Numbered from the stretch's first letter, positions 1 to 11,782 are shown. The stretch is DNA of 64,000 bases from Adineta steineri (GCA_905250115.1 CAJNOI010000047.1:520433-584432); one strand, 5' to 3'. Translations and numbers: made by a program. The notes: generated by a model from the sequence alone, not told the origin.

Positions 1-51
1 ACACGATGTAAATTAAAAGTATGTATCCTAATTGAATACCTTTCTATAAAG

Positions 52-402
52 AAGTGGCGGATCTAGCTATTCGACAAACCGGCGACCGCCATCCCCCTCG
101 AAACAGTGGCGGATTTAGGGGTGGGCGATCGCCCCCCTCTTCAGAAATTTTTTTGATTTTTTACAGCAAAAATGAACGAAAAAATAGATTCACACTACTT
201 CGATTAGGCTCAAAAATTGTTCTTAGTCGAAATCGTCCCTCCCTTCCAAAATCCTAGATCCGTCACTGCCTCGAAAATAGATACTTCGACAAATACTGAA
301 AACAGGTAGAACACTATAGATTACTCTCTTAAAAAATAATACTACTTTCTACTTTTTTTTATAAACCGCCACCCCTTCATGGAAATCCTTAATCCGCCAC
401 TG
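52..402. mobile_element. hAT-like MITE (outer copy, interrupted)
   Basis: Non-autonomous DNA transposon. The ends are inverted: AGTGGCGGAT at the left (from 53) and ATCCGCCACTG at the right (392-402). A perfect 8-bp direct repeat, ctataaag, flanks it at 44-51 and 403-410. An 8-bp target duplication with a CAGTGGCGGAT-type terminus is characteristic of hAT-superfamily elements. There is no transposase. A second element of the same type is inserted inside it (104-268). Confidence 0.8.
104..268. mobile_element. hAT-like MITE (inner copy, nested)
   Basis: This 165-bp element starts cagtggcggatttag and ends in ctagatccgtcactg. It is flanked by a perfect 8-bp duplication, cctcgaaa, at 96-103 and 269-276. 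The target site lies inside the outer MITE, so this insertion is the younger of the two. No coding capacity is seen. Confidence 0.8.
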
Positions 403-410
403 CTATAAAG

Positions 411-1047
411 AAATGATGTTTCTAATTTCTAGAAGGTATTACGCAGTAGCGGTAGTTCTGTAATAAATATGTAGTTGGTTACTTATATTATTAATAAAAG
501 CTTTTATTTTTCATATGTTTTGTTTTATTCTGTTAATTAACACATACATTAAAGCGAATGTATTTGAAACTACTAACGACATCTATAAGATAAGAAAAAG
601 AATATCTATGGAGTAAAATTATTAGAAAAACCTCTTGTAGTTCAATATTTCTATGAATATTTTCTATAAACTTTAAATAAAAAATAAATTTTGAAAAACA
701 ATTTCTCATAAGAAAATCTAGTATAGAGAATTTCATACAGAAAATTGATTGGTATAAAACTGAATAGTTTTTCATTCTGGCCAGTGGCTATTCAAGTGAG
801 CCAATCAACATTCAATCAATCATCAATTATTCTTTTTCGCTTCTATGCCAATCATTATTTCCTAATTAACAATACAATTTAATGTGATGAAAGACATCAT
901 ATGCATTTGATATTTATTATTCTAGATCGATGTTTTTCTATTTCCGGTAATCCTAAGGTATACTAGATCTTCAAACTGTTTCTTTTTTGTTTACATATTT
1001 GTTGATTGTTGTTTTTTTTTAAACAAATCAGCGATGCTAAACAAAAT
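411..1047. other. Intergenic, upstream of the NCOA6-like gene
   Basis: AT-rich sequence with no recognisable gene. A splice-acceptor-like tract (poly-T, then aaacaaatcag ending at 1031) lies just before the first ATG of the next gene. It may mark an undetected 5' exon or a trans-splice site. Confidence 0.5.
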
Positions 1048-2445
1048 ATGGCACCACATGAATTTGCTGAAATTCGACTTGTATGTAAAGCTGATTATCT
1101 TGATCCACAATTAAAAATAAAATTACATGAAATTAAAGATAAATTAAGACAAATACTTCACACTGGTAACGAAAAAAAAATCGATTTAACTTTTTTTTAT
1201 TTTTTATTTTTGAAATTTTAAATTTAGGTCGAAGAAGATTTGCATTAAAAAAAGTGCAGCCGTGGAATAGTGTTAAAGTTACTTTTGATATTCCGAAAGA
1301 GGCAGCTGATCGTTTACATTTACTTGCTATTCAAGGAAATGTACGCCTCATCGAACTCGGAATACTTAGTGTGGAAATTGTTGGACAATCAAATGCTATT
1401 GTAGTTAATAGCAATAATAATAATAATAATAATGATAATAATAATGTAACAACGACGACGACAACAACTAATCCAACAACAACGAACAGTATATTTAAAT
1501 TATTATTATTTCAGAAAAAAATAAAATAAAAATTTAATTTTGTTAGGTAAAGATTTATCTGTACCATCATCAACAATAAAAACTCCAATTGATTGTCTTG
1601 AATCAACTGTTCCTCCACCTACAACACATAATTTTCCATTTGATAATAAAAGTGATGATCATCGACATAAACGAGTCAAATTAGAAAATGATAATGATCA
1701 ACAACAACAACAACAACAACAGAATTATAATTTTCCATATAAATCACCAACTACTGTTAATCTCATGCAACCACCACCACCATCGACAATTGGACATCCT
1801 GTTGGTCATTATATGCCTCAACAAACTTCACAGATTATACATCGACAATCAACACCATCACATACATTAACGAATAACTATGGACGAATACCACATCCAA
1901 ACAGTATTTCATCAACACATCCCACTTATTTAAACAGTTAAATTATTCTTAATAAAAATAATTCTTTTGTTTTTTATTGATTTTCTTTTTTTCTTCAGGT
2001 GGTAAACCTCCCCCTCCTCCTGCTCCTCCTCCACCTTCATCAAATTTATATCAATCTTCATCAACAATTGATAATAATAATCCAACATTATCAAATGGTA
2101 TTGGAAATGATATGCATAATTATCATCGTCATGATTCATGGTCATCATACGGTGATCATTCAAATAATTATAAAATGAAAGTTAATGGAGTACGATCAAA
2201 TCATTATTATCCTCAACAACAACAACAACAATTAAATTTATCTGATGGTCCATCATCATCGAATATGTATTGTACACAACAACAAACACAATATGATATG
2301 AGAAGATGTGAAACAAATATTCCTCAAATGACAACATCAACAACAAATATACAGAATTCATATGGTATTCTATAATTATTCAATAAAAAAAACTGAAAAA
2401 TCTTTTCTTTATTTAGATGGTTCATCAACTGGTTTATCATCTTGA
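1048..2445 (+). CDS. NCOA6: NCOA6-like nuclear receptor coactivator, short form
   Basis: Five exons (1048-1165, 1228-1488, 1547-1936, 1999-2364, 2417-2445) join in frame to about 387 residues. Roughly residues 1-120 match the conserved N-terminal domain of nuclear receptor coactivator 6, with the block VQPWNSVKVTFDIPKEAADR followed by LGILSVEI as in vertebrate NCOA6. The rest is low complexity: Asn, Thr, Gln, Pro and Ser runs with (CAA)n and (AAT)n codon repeats. The vertebrate protein is about 2,000 residues and has LxxLL receptor-binding boxes; I see none here. If orthologous, it would be part of the nuclear KMT2C/D (ASCOM) coactivator complex. The start is the first ATG in frame after an acceptor-like tract; an upstream exon cannot be excluded. 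Confidence 0.75.
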
Positions 2446-3265
2446 AATATTTTTATCAATTTCCGGCCGTTGATAACAGTGATTGAATGAACGTGTGTGT
2501 AGATCATCTTTTTCTTGTTTATTTTCTCTAATCAGGTCGTTTTTCTTTCTTTCTTTCTTTTTTTCTCTTCATATTCCTGAATGTGTATATTGAATGAAAA
2601 CAAAACAAAAAAAAACTTATGCGTACTTATTGAATATAAAAACAAATCTTAAAAGCTAATCATTTAAGCACTAAATTATATACGGTGTTGAATGTACACT
2701 TTTCGTAGAGTTATCATTGTGTTCTTTGCAAAAAAAATTAAAACACGAGTTTCTAACCTCGATTTACCATTCCACCCAATAAAACACTCTTTATTCTACT
2801 TTTTTTCTCTCTCTATCTCTCTTTCGTTTGTTTGTTTGATGATACTTATGTGTGTGCGTGTGACTGATCTTCTTCTTCTACTGCTGCTGCTCCTCTTTTT
2901 TCTTCTAGTGGTGTGTGTGCCATACGCGTCTATGTGTATGTTCGTTCAAATTACTTCATTTGTTTTCTTTTTTCTTTGTGGTTTTCTTTTTCTTTTGTTA
3001 ACAGAAAAAAAAGAATTGTATATAGATCAACGAGCGCATGCGATTCTTCGTTTTTCTTCTCTCCTACTGCTTCATTTTTTTGTATTTGGATTTTTATGCT
3101 CTATATTCGATGCGAGCTCATTCATTTTCTTTCTCTCTCTCTGTCTTTGTCTGTGTGTATTTTGCTTGTCAAGACTTGATGATAATATAACAACATCATC
3201 AATAACAAATAAACTTAGCTCGAATCAAATATTATTTTTTATTTATTTTTTGATCAAAGAAATAA
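2446..3265. other. Intergenic, pyrimidine-rich low complexity
   Basis: This lies between two convergent genes. It is rich in T/C runs, including a ctttctttctttcttt microsatellite near 2545 and several tctctct tracts. The long open frame at 2692-3306 is made of Phe/Leu/Ser from these tracts and is not considered a gene. It probably contains both 3' UTRs. Confidence 0.6.
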
Positions 3266-4315
3266 TTATTTTTGTAATTGTTTTTGAAAATATTCTCCTA
3301 ATTTAACTGTTCCATACATATCACCAAAGAATCTTGTTTCAGCTGCAACATTATAATTTGTATTACAATTAACATCATAAACATAAACATTTGTTCCATC
3401 ATCAACCCATTCAATTCCAGCAACTTCAATTTGTCGTTCACGTAAAAAATTTTCTAATTGTTCAATAAGTTGTTTTTCTTTATCGGTATATGAATCTTGT
3501 GATCGTATATCGAAACCATGTTTTATTTCATCAGCACTTTGTTTAACTAATTTTGAATCAGCTGTTTTACGACATGCATCACTTGGACATAATTGAAAAC
3601 CTTGTCGTGTATCAACTTCAATAATATACATTAATTTATAACCAATAAATTCTGCTCGATTAATAACTTGTTTTGGTGATTTAATATATTCTTGCAAAAG
3701 ATAAATACCATCAACTGAAAATTCTTCATCATCATTATTATCGGTATTATTAATTAAATTTTCAAATTGTTTTTCAACTTGTTTATCATCAGTAAATAAA
3801 TGAACACCAAGTCCTTTTCCAGCTCGATTATGTTTACTAACAAATGGTGTCCATTTTCGTGTCGATTCATTAAAAAAGTTTTCTCGTGCACTTTCTTTTA
3901 ATTTTTTGAGAAAATTTTCTTTTGCTATTGTTGATTCATTTTGATTAAGTGATGTTGCACTTGCAACAAATACTGTACGTGGTGAATGAATTTGACTTTT
4001 TGTTAATTCAACATATTGTTTTACTTTAGATAATTCAAGTGAAAGAGCTCGTTGATCATTTACAATTCGACATGAATGTAATGAAAGATAATCGAGAACT
4101 TGACTGGTTATTTCACAGGAAAAACGATGATTGCGTGTATGAGATGATGGTGAAATGCGATTAAAATATATTGCATCATGCTCAGGTTGTTTATCGAGTG
4201 AAAAACTATGCGCTTCACTTAGATTCCATTCTATAAAAGGCAATTTAAGTGCTTCAAATGCTTTTCGAAATGGAGGCAACCATACATCATTTTCATGTAT
4301 AATGTAGACAGTCAT
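3266..4315 (-). CDS. ATP-grasp ligase of bacterial type (RimK/glutathione synthetase-like)
   Basis: Intronless frame of 349 residues. The N-terminus (VYIIHENDVW) followed by a YFNRISPSSHTR-type block, a VNDQRALSLELSK segment and then FVSKHNRAGKGLGVHLF (ATP-grasp glycine-rich/lysine region, about residues 157-173) indicate an ATP-dependent carboxylate-amine ligase fold. The C-terminal YVYDVNCNTNYN supplies the Asp/Asn metal-binding positions. I recall close relatives mainly from bacteria, not animals, and the single-exon structure contrasts with the intron-rich neighbours, so horizontal acquisition is likely. The substrate cannot be told from sequence. The gene is divergent from the C7orf25 orthologue, with 180 bp between start codons. 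Confidence 0.8.
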   Translation of the reverse strand: MTVYIIHENDVWLPPFRKAFEALKLPFIEWNLSEAHSFSLDKQPEHDAIYFNRISPSSHTRNHRFSCEITSQVLDYLSLHSCRIVNDQRALSLELSKVKQYVELTKSQIHSPRTVFVASATSLNQNESTIAKENFLKKLKESARENFFNESTRKWTPFVSKHNRAGKGLGVHLFTDDKQVEKQFENLINNTDNNDDEEFSVDGIYLLQEYIKSPKQVINRAEFIGYKLMYIIEVDTRQGFQLCPSDACRKTADSKLVKQSADEIKHGFDIRSQDSYTDKEKQLIEQLENFLRERQIEVAGIEWVDDGTNVYVYDVNCNTNYNVAAETRFFGDMYGTVKLGEYFQKQLQK

Positions 4316-4495
4316 TTTAATATTATATATAAAAATTTTTGAATACTTGTATATTTATATATACTTATTCGATATCATATATTTCGTTGAATCATACTGA
4401 TAAATCATGCTTTGTCAGCATGGTACGAAGTTTTTCTCATTCTCTATGTCAATATTATCTTTTCTAATACGATTTTCTTTTTCTTGTTTTTTTAG
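4316..4495. promoter_or_regulatory. Shared divergent promoter region
   Basis: Only 180 bp separate the start codons of the ATP-grasp gene (-) and the C7orf25-like gene (+), so both must be promoted from within or near this interval. A strong acceptor (cttgtttttttag) abuts the ATG at 4496, suggesting that a 5' UTR intron or a trans-spliced leader joins there. Confidence 0.45.
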
Positions 4496-6635
4496 ATGAC
4501 AGATTCTACTCATAATGATGATGCAAATATTATAGTTGAATTAGATACATTATTAGATGAAGTTCAACTATGCATAGAAAAATGTCGACAATATAATAAA
4601 ATAACCGGAATGGGTAAACTTGAAAGAAAATTTCGTGCAGAAGATAGATTTCTTAAACGTGTATGTATCTATATTTTTAAAATACTAATCTTAATAGAAA
4701 ATAATTCATAATGCACTGTCATTACGTTTACGAACTTTTTTTTTAAAAGTACTAATAAAGATAAGATTCATACTGAATAATCATTGGTCGATATGAAATA
4801 CATTAAATATCATAGTATCTAGGTTTATCTATGACAACGTTCGCATATCTTTATGATAAGTGCGGTTAATATGATAATGAAAGTTCAACATTTTGATAGA
4901 TTATCTTAATCTCATAATAAAATATTAAACTACAAATCTTATTTTTTAGCTTCGCACTGGTACATGTAATGTCAATCCTAATCATTTAAAAAGTTCTAAT
5001 TTAACTCATCTACGTGCTGTTCTTGAACAAGTTGAGGATGTTGGTCCAGAAAATGTTAATGGAGTATGTAAATGTGTTATTAATAAATCAGAGATAAATT
5101 ATGATTGATTAATATAGGTCTTAGTACCATTTAAAGATGATCGTCACCAATTACTTATATCTGAATTAGTATATAATGAAGGTCGAACATGGATGAAAAT
5201 AATTGCTAGAAATGCACAAGCACTACATCTTATATGGAAAGTATGTTAATTTAGTTTATCTTTATTTTTATAATCGAATTAAATAATAATTAGGGTAATG
5301 GTCATTATGGACAACGAAGTATACTTATATCAATGAGACAATATCTTGAGACAGCTCGTAATAATGAAATACATTATCAAGTACCAGATATTGTGTTTTA
5401 TTTTGTACAAGGTGTTACAGAACCTTTAGCGAATTTATTACGAAAAAATGGTATTCAAGTTAAGGTAAAAATATAAATAAAAAAATTTCAATTAAAACTA
5501 AATTCTCTATAGGGTACAATTGTTGAAGTTGATGAAGAAGTTGAAAAACGTTTACAAATTCTTGATGATTTTAGTTCGAGTGATAGTGAAGAAGAAAATG
5601 AAAGTGAAGTTGAAGATGATAATAATGATGATTATATTAATAATACAGAATTATTAGCAACGAATGAAACAAATAAAATAAATCTTGATGTTAGTACATT
5701 AATATGTCTTGTTTCGGAATTAACACATGGTGGTCATATATATCGTTATCCAAATAAATGGCTGGAGGTACCAGCAGAATTAGAACGTGCAGAACGTCTT
5801 GCTCCAAAACTTGAAAATTATATGAAAGGTTTTTTTTTATGAATTTTTTTCTTTTCTAATAATTTTTATAATAGGAAAAGAATTATTTGTATGTCAAACG
5901 GCATTTGAAGAATTTAATTCAATTGTTAATATAGTTGGTGGGCCTAATGAAAGACAACGAGCCGAAGAACTTTTTAAACGAGTAGAGAAATTTAATTTCA
6001 TATTTATTCTAATTATTTTCATTTAGGTTACTATTGTCCCTGATTGTTTATCCGAACGATCGAATATATTACAAGAGAGTGTTAAAATAAAGCCAAGGTT
6101 TGATTAATATAATTTATATTCGAATGAAATATACATGATTTGTTTGTTTTTTTAAGAACAAAAACAATATTCGGTACTGGTGATTATTTACGAGCAGTAA
6201 CAATGACAGCTAATAGAGGTTTTGTACGAGCAGCAGCACAACAAGTAAGTTTAGAGATCGCGTTCGATTAGGTACACACCTCAATCTTATTTCCAGGGAA
6301 TTCAGTTCAACGTTTATACCCATGATAGTATTCCATTAACATTTACAGGATTTCTTAAAACAAATCCAATATTGTCAGAAGCTGTTCAGTGCGATCAGCA
6401 AACAAATTAACGATGGTGATGAGATATAATATTCTTCTTTTTATAATAGCAAGAATTACTTATTTTCTTTCAATTATTTATCAAGAAGACAAGACTCTCT
6501 TTGAATTCTATTTATATTTTTTGTTTATAGGGAGTTCCTTTTGCTGTATATTTACATGAATCACGTGCATTAACTGAGCAACAACAACAACTATATTCAT
6601 TACCTAAACTTACACATTCAGAAGAACATATTTAA
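4496..6635 (+). CDS. C7orf25: C7orf25 (UPF0415) orthologue with two alternative last exons
   Basis: Common exons are 4496-4660, 4950-5063, 5118-5240, 5294-5464, 5513-5828, 5875-5981, 6027-6097 and 6157-6244, all joining in frame. They are followed by either exon 9a (6297-6410) or exon 9b (6531-6635). The result is 422 or 419 residues, close to the human length of about 421. Diagnostic blocks include [24 protein letters not shown] with YGQRS, and near the C-terminus [22 protein letters not shown]. Function is unknown; the family carries DUF5614/DUF1308 domains. An acidic Asp/Glu/Asn stretch lies near residues 215-235. Exons 9a ([11 protein letters not shown]) and 9b ([16 protein letters not shown]) are clearly related; 9b is closer to the vertebrate end (GVKFSVFIHQPRALTE). 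Confidence 0.88.
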
Positions 6636-8019
6636 ATTTGTGAAAACATATACTGGTGCTAATCAATACTCATGTGTGATATGTCTTATAAATTTAACCT
6701 ATTATAAATCCCTTTGATATAACATTGATTTGTTGCACAGTTAATCTTTTTTTTTTCAAATATAAAAATCTAGAAAACTAATTCAAAGATTTCTTTTATT
6801 ATAAAGTTATAAATTTCAATAGATGTATAATCTGAAAACTATCAATCGTAGAAAGACATTCAAAAATATGTACAACGGGAATTATCTAATAAAAAGGATC
6901 TTGTATTGTATGAAGAAATTTGATTAAATCTCGTTTCATCGAACAGTCATACCTGCACTCTTTGAAGTATATACTTCAGGCGTTCATTTTTCGACAAAAC
7001 AAAAAGCCATCAAAATAAATTATATTATTCTTATAAGTTTTTACTTTTAAAAATAACAAGATTTGACCTGTAGAAAAACACTTCAAATATTTTTATATTA
7101 ATTAGAAAACACAGTTGTGATATTGTTTTATAACATTGATTTCGATTATAATAGTTCGATGTTTAATAAGTCAAGGACGTTAATCACTGTTTAGAACTAT
7201 ATGCTAAAAACCAATGATTTTATCTTGATTTTCAAGGACGATTATTCATGAGATTATATTGCGATAAATCATCATGTATGAATAATTTTTAGAAAAAAAT
7301 CATAGTTATTTGAGAAAGGTTTCTGATGGTCAAATCTGTGACTACATCTCAAGGTGTATACTATCATCGGGCTTATACAAGTTATTTTTAAATAAGGAGA
7401 GATATGATTTCTTGCTTGATATTTTCATTAAATAATCAAAAAAAGTTTGTTTTAACAAAACAATACGTCTAGTTCACTTGTTGTTGAAATTGATAAAAAC
7501 GTAAAATTATTAATTTATTCGAATGACGAAGGTTTTTTTATGATTAATCATCAAAACAAAGGTGATTTCGAGGTCATAGAGATAATCATTTAAAGAAATA
7601 GTATCAGCATTTATACACTTTAGTTTATGACTTTTTTTTTGTTTAATTAAGATGAGACGGTGTGATGTAGTTGAAGAAAAAGAATAGATACACATATCAA
7701 TATTTCATGATCAGTGTTAGGTCTTTGCGCCTGTAGCAAAAAAAAACCTAGACCTAATAAAAAGACATTTTTTTATTTGTAGTTGATATAGACATAGAAT
7801 GAGAAAATATGTCGTTGAAAAATATATATTCACATGAAAAAAACGAAGAGTTTCTTTTTAATGTTTTTTACACCCTATGAATAACAAAATATCATATAAG
7901 AAGAAAAAAAAGGAGAGAAATAAATCAATGAAATGTGACAAGTACTGAAGGAATTTCGCATTTATACGTTGACAACAGTCGTATTTAAACGAAAGAAAAC
8001 TACCTAGTTGACGAGGCTC
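6636..8019. other. Intergenic, no gene seen
   Basis: About 1.4 kb of AT-rich sequence between two plus-strand genes. No conserved coding segment, tRNA-like structure or transposon end was recognised. The last part is the presumed promoter of the Trk-like transporter. Confidence 0.5.
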
Positions 8020-10419
8020 ATGGATAATTTAGGATTTCAACGTAATGCCTCATTTGCTACTATATCTGGTGCAGAAGAAGAGGTTATTCAAGCACATATT
8101 GATACTGTCAATGCCGCTGCTAATGTTGTTATGCCATTTAGTGAATGGCGTTCAAAATTTCGTAAGCTTTGGATTAATTATCAATGGCGTATGAGACATT
8201 ATTTCTATATCCATCTATTTGTTTTCTTTTGTAATACACTTATATGTGGTGCAATTGTATGGGGAATTGAAGAATATAAGATTCCATACGTTGATTGTTG
8301 GTTTGTTAGTGCAACATGTGTATTTACATGTGGATTACAAACATATGATTTTGCATTATTATCACGATCATCACAAAGTGTTTTACTTTTCTTTACATGG
8401 ATATCTGGTATAACAGTTAGTACAATTCCAGCTATTATTATAAAAATTTATCGAGTTAAACATGAAGTTATACGTTCAGAAGAAGCTACAAGAACTGTTG
8501 ATAATGATATATTACCTATAAAAAGACTTGTTCCAAATGAAAGTATTGACTCACATGTATATGATCGTATTCATTCATTACCAAGTCCGAATCGTCTTCG
8601 TATAACAGCTTATATTTTAATGATTGTACTTATTCTATCAACTTGTTTAGTTATTTATTTCATTTCATTTCTATCTATGGGTATTTGGCTTAAATATCAT
8701 TATGATCCAGAAGAAATATTACAAGCAAATCAAACTATGAATCCATTTTATGCAGCAATTGTTATTACAATAACTGGTTTTAATCAAAATGGTCTTTCAC
8801 CTTGGTAACAAAAAAATCTTTTTACTTGGTGTTTTTTAAATCTAATGATTATTGTTTTTTTTTCTTGTTTAGGACCGGTGGCATTGCTTTGTTGGTTAAT
8901 GATGTTTTTATGAATATTTTTATTATGTTTGTTGTTATGTCAGGTACTTCATTATTTCCTGCGATAATTCGTGGTGTTGTTAATTTATGCAAATTGATTG
9001 TATGGTAAGAAGAAAAAATAAGTAGTTAACAAAAAATAAAAAAGAACATAAAACAATAATTTTTTAGTTGGCGTTATAAAATCTATTTTGATTATATTTT
9101 ACTAAATAATCATCGTTTATCTACGGTTATTTTTCCATCTATTCAAACAAGACTTTATGTTACAATTACAGTTTTATTACAAATATGTAAGTTATTATTA
9201 TAATAAAATGAAAAATTTTTGTTTTTTGAAATATTTGATTTTTTAGTGGGTGTTGTAGTTGCATTAATACTTGATTATAATAATAAAAATTTAGCTGGAT
9301 ATGCAGGAGGAACACGATTTATGATATTTATGCTTGAAACTGCTAATACTCGTTTTGCAGGTATCTAAATATAAATACATCTTACAGCAGAAAATGATAT
9401 ATTTAATCTATAGGTTATGCAACAACTGATTTAAGTATATTAGCATCAGGAACATTAATTATATTTGTTTTATTAATGGGTGTTAAACCTCAAATGGTAT
9501 GTAATTCATATTTTATAAAAAAAATTATTTTATTTTTTATTTCTTCTAGTTATGTGCTATAAATGAAACTCCATTTGAAATGGAATGGATGTTAATTCAA
9601 ACACAACAAAAATTAGAAGATAAAGTCTCAAGTAATACTCGACGTGGAAGTCTTCAAATATTTTTACCATTTAATCGTATGAAACATTATTTATCACGGC
9701 AAGGTTCATTAACAAAAGCACAAGCAAAAAAATATTATTCTTCTATTGCAAGATCAACTCAAGCTGATCTTGCAGTAGATCAATTAAATGAAGCACGTAT
9801 GCAACATCGTATGAGTATATTATCATTAGATATGTATGATGCATCAAAAGAGAATCAAAATTTTAATGCACGTATATCATTTCTTCGTATGAAACTTTTA
9901 TTAATCATTTTTTGTCGCCATGCTGTTATAAGTCTATTCAGTTTATTAATCTCAACGCGTACATGGTTATTTCTATTTATTTTTCTTATTTGTGCATTTG
10001 ATTCATATCATATGGCACCAGTTGATCCAAAAATAACTGTATTTCGTGTTATATTTGAAGTCATAAGTGCATTTGGTGGTTGTGGTTTATCAATGGGTCA
10101 TCCAGATGTAACATCAAGTTTTGCTACAGTACTTACAGTACCAAGTAAAATTATTCTTATATTAACAATGTGTATGGGTAGACATCGAGGTTTACTTGAT
10201 TCAATGAAAGATCAAGAAGAAATTGAATATAGTGCACAAACATTAATTGATAGTTGGAAACAATTGGCTCTATTAGAACAATTAGAGAAGAGAAAATCTT
10301 TAGCAAAACGTCAAACAAGATCGACTATACCAGTAATAACAAATCAATCACGTGAAACAAAACCAACTGTACCAGTAGTAACAATCGAAACAACTCCACA
10401 ACTTATTACTAAATTTTAA
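8020..10419 (+). CDS. Trk/HKT-family K+/Na+ transporter
   Basis: Six exons (8020-8804, 8873-9004, 9068-9186, 9247-9360, 9414-9496, 9550-10419) give about 700 residues. The protein shows the four membrane-pore-membrane repeats of the TrkH/Trk1/HKT superfamily. The pore loops carry the selectivity glycine in each: FVSATCVFTCGLQT (about residues 95-108), TGFNQNGLSPW (about 252-262), ANTRFAGYATTD, and FGGCGLSMGHP. A long cytoplasmic insert (from exon 6, residues about 415-520) separates repeats three and four, as in fungal Trk proteins. Glycine in all four loops is the pattern linked to K+ permeation. It would act in the plasma membrane. Trk/HKT proteins are typical of bacteria, fungi, plants and protists and absent from most animals, so old horizontal acquisition followed by intron gain is my inference. 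Confidence 0.88.
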
Positions 10420-10702
10420 TAGATGTATATAGTTTTTATATTAGACGTAATTTTTTATCGAAATTTTACACAAATAAAATTTACATTATTCAGGCATTTT
10501 TTTTGTTAATAAATCGTTCTTATTTATATCTATACCCCCACTTATTTGCGTCATAGGTTATCGTTAAAATAGCGCACTGAGTCAATCATTCAACTGTAAC
10601 CAAATAATGTCTATAATTATTGTACAATATAATTTGTCGCAATCTAATATATATTTATTCATCGGGTACAGTTGACTGTATTAGACAAAAAGAAAAGCGA
10701 CT

Positions 10703-11782
10703 ATGACTTTGGAACCTGAAGGTAAAATATGTGCTACATGTTCCAAAAGTGGATGTACGGCAATGTGTTTTGGATGTCAACAATCGTTTTGTACAAAACA
10801 TTTTATTAAACATCGTTTATATCTTTCTCAACAAATGAAAAATCTTCATGAAAAACAAGAAATTTTTCAGCATGATTTAGATCGAGATTCATTTGAACAT
10901 CCATTATTAACAAATATTTATACATGGGAACAAAAATCTATAAAACAAATACAAGAAACAGCTGAAAAAGCTCGAAATGATATTCAACATTGGATTGATA
11001 AAACGAAAAGTGTCGTTCAAAATAATTTAAATCAAATCAATGAACAAGTCCGTTCAAGTGAAAAAGCAGATAATTATACTGAACTTGATTTTGCTAAATG
11101 GAGTAAACAATTAGAAGAACTTCGAAATTTACTTGAAAAACCATCAAATATAGAAGTTGTAGAAGATGAAAAACCCTGGTCATTTATTCGTACAATTAAA
11201 GTGATTGATAAACAACCACCAATATCTTGTTCATCGATTGAATTACCAAAACCTGAATCTCATCATCATCATCATCATCATCAAAGATCAATTGAATCTA
11301 TTCAAGAACGTTTTAAAGTTATGTTTGGACCTTGTAAATTAACTGAAGATGATCGTGTTGTTACACATTCAAGTTATCGTGCTGGTTTATCACAAACAAG
11401 TGGTATTAATCAATATTCATCTGGTAGACATTCGATTCCATTTTTAATTGAAAAAAAAGGAAATAAAAATATATTTATTGGTGTACTTTCTTCATCACAT
11501 AAAATTATATCACCAACATTTGATTATTCTGTTCATGGATGGTGGAATCTTGATCATATGATTGTTAATGGTGAAAGTAAAGGAGGCGATAGTAATGAAA
11601 TAATTCAAATAGGTGATAAAATAACATTAATTATTGATTGTGATAATCAAGAAATACAATTAGAACATCAACGATCAAAAAGACTTGAAAATTTACCGAT
11701 AAAAATTGGTGTATGTCCATTTCCATGGAAAATACTTATTCGATTACTTCATCCAGGTGATTCTCTTCGTATTCTCTGTTAA
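10703..11782 (+). CDS. Cys/His-finger, coiled-coil, SPRY-like protein (paralogue 1)
   Basis: Single-exon frame of 359 residues. Residues about 10-38 hold a compact metal site (C-x2-C-x4-C-x3-C-x2-C-x4-C-x3-H with further His) resembling a B-box. A helical, charged coiled-coil region (about 45-150), a short poly-His run (about 189-195) and a C-terminal beta-rich domain follow. That domain contains VHGWWNLDH, IQIGDKITLIIDCDN and CPFPWKI and resembles the SPRY/B30.2 fold. The order finger-coiled coil-SPRY is TRIM-like but lacks a RING. It is paralogous to the gene at 13077. Function is unknown; such proteins are common in bdelloid gene sets. Confidence 0.75.
   Translation: MTLEPEGKICATCSKSGCTAMCFGCQQSFCTKHFIKHRLYLSQQMKNLHEKQEIFQHDLDRDSFEHPLLTNIYTWEQKSIKQIQETAEKARNDIQHWIDKTKSVVQNNLNQINEQVRSSEKADNYTELDFAKWSKQLEELRNLLEKPSNIEVVEDEKPWSFIRTIKVIDKQPPISCSSIELPKPESHHHHHHHQRSIESIQERFKVMFGPCKLTEDDRVVTHSSYRAGLSQTSGINQYSSGRHSIPFLIEKKGNKNIFIGVLSSSHKIISPTFDYSVHGWWNLDHMIVNGESKGGDSNEIIQIGDKITLIIDCDNQEIQLEHQRSKRLENLPIKIGVCPFPWKILIRLLHPGDSLRILC

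Noticed and set aside
2692-3306. Long open frame of 204 codons
   Set aside because: Composed of Phe/Leu/Ser runs encoded by T/C microsatellite-like DNA, with no family resemblance and no splice context.
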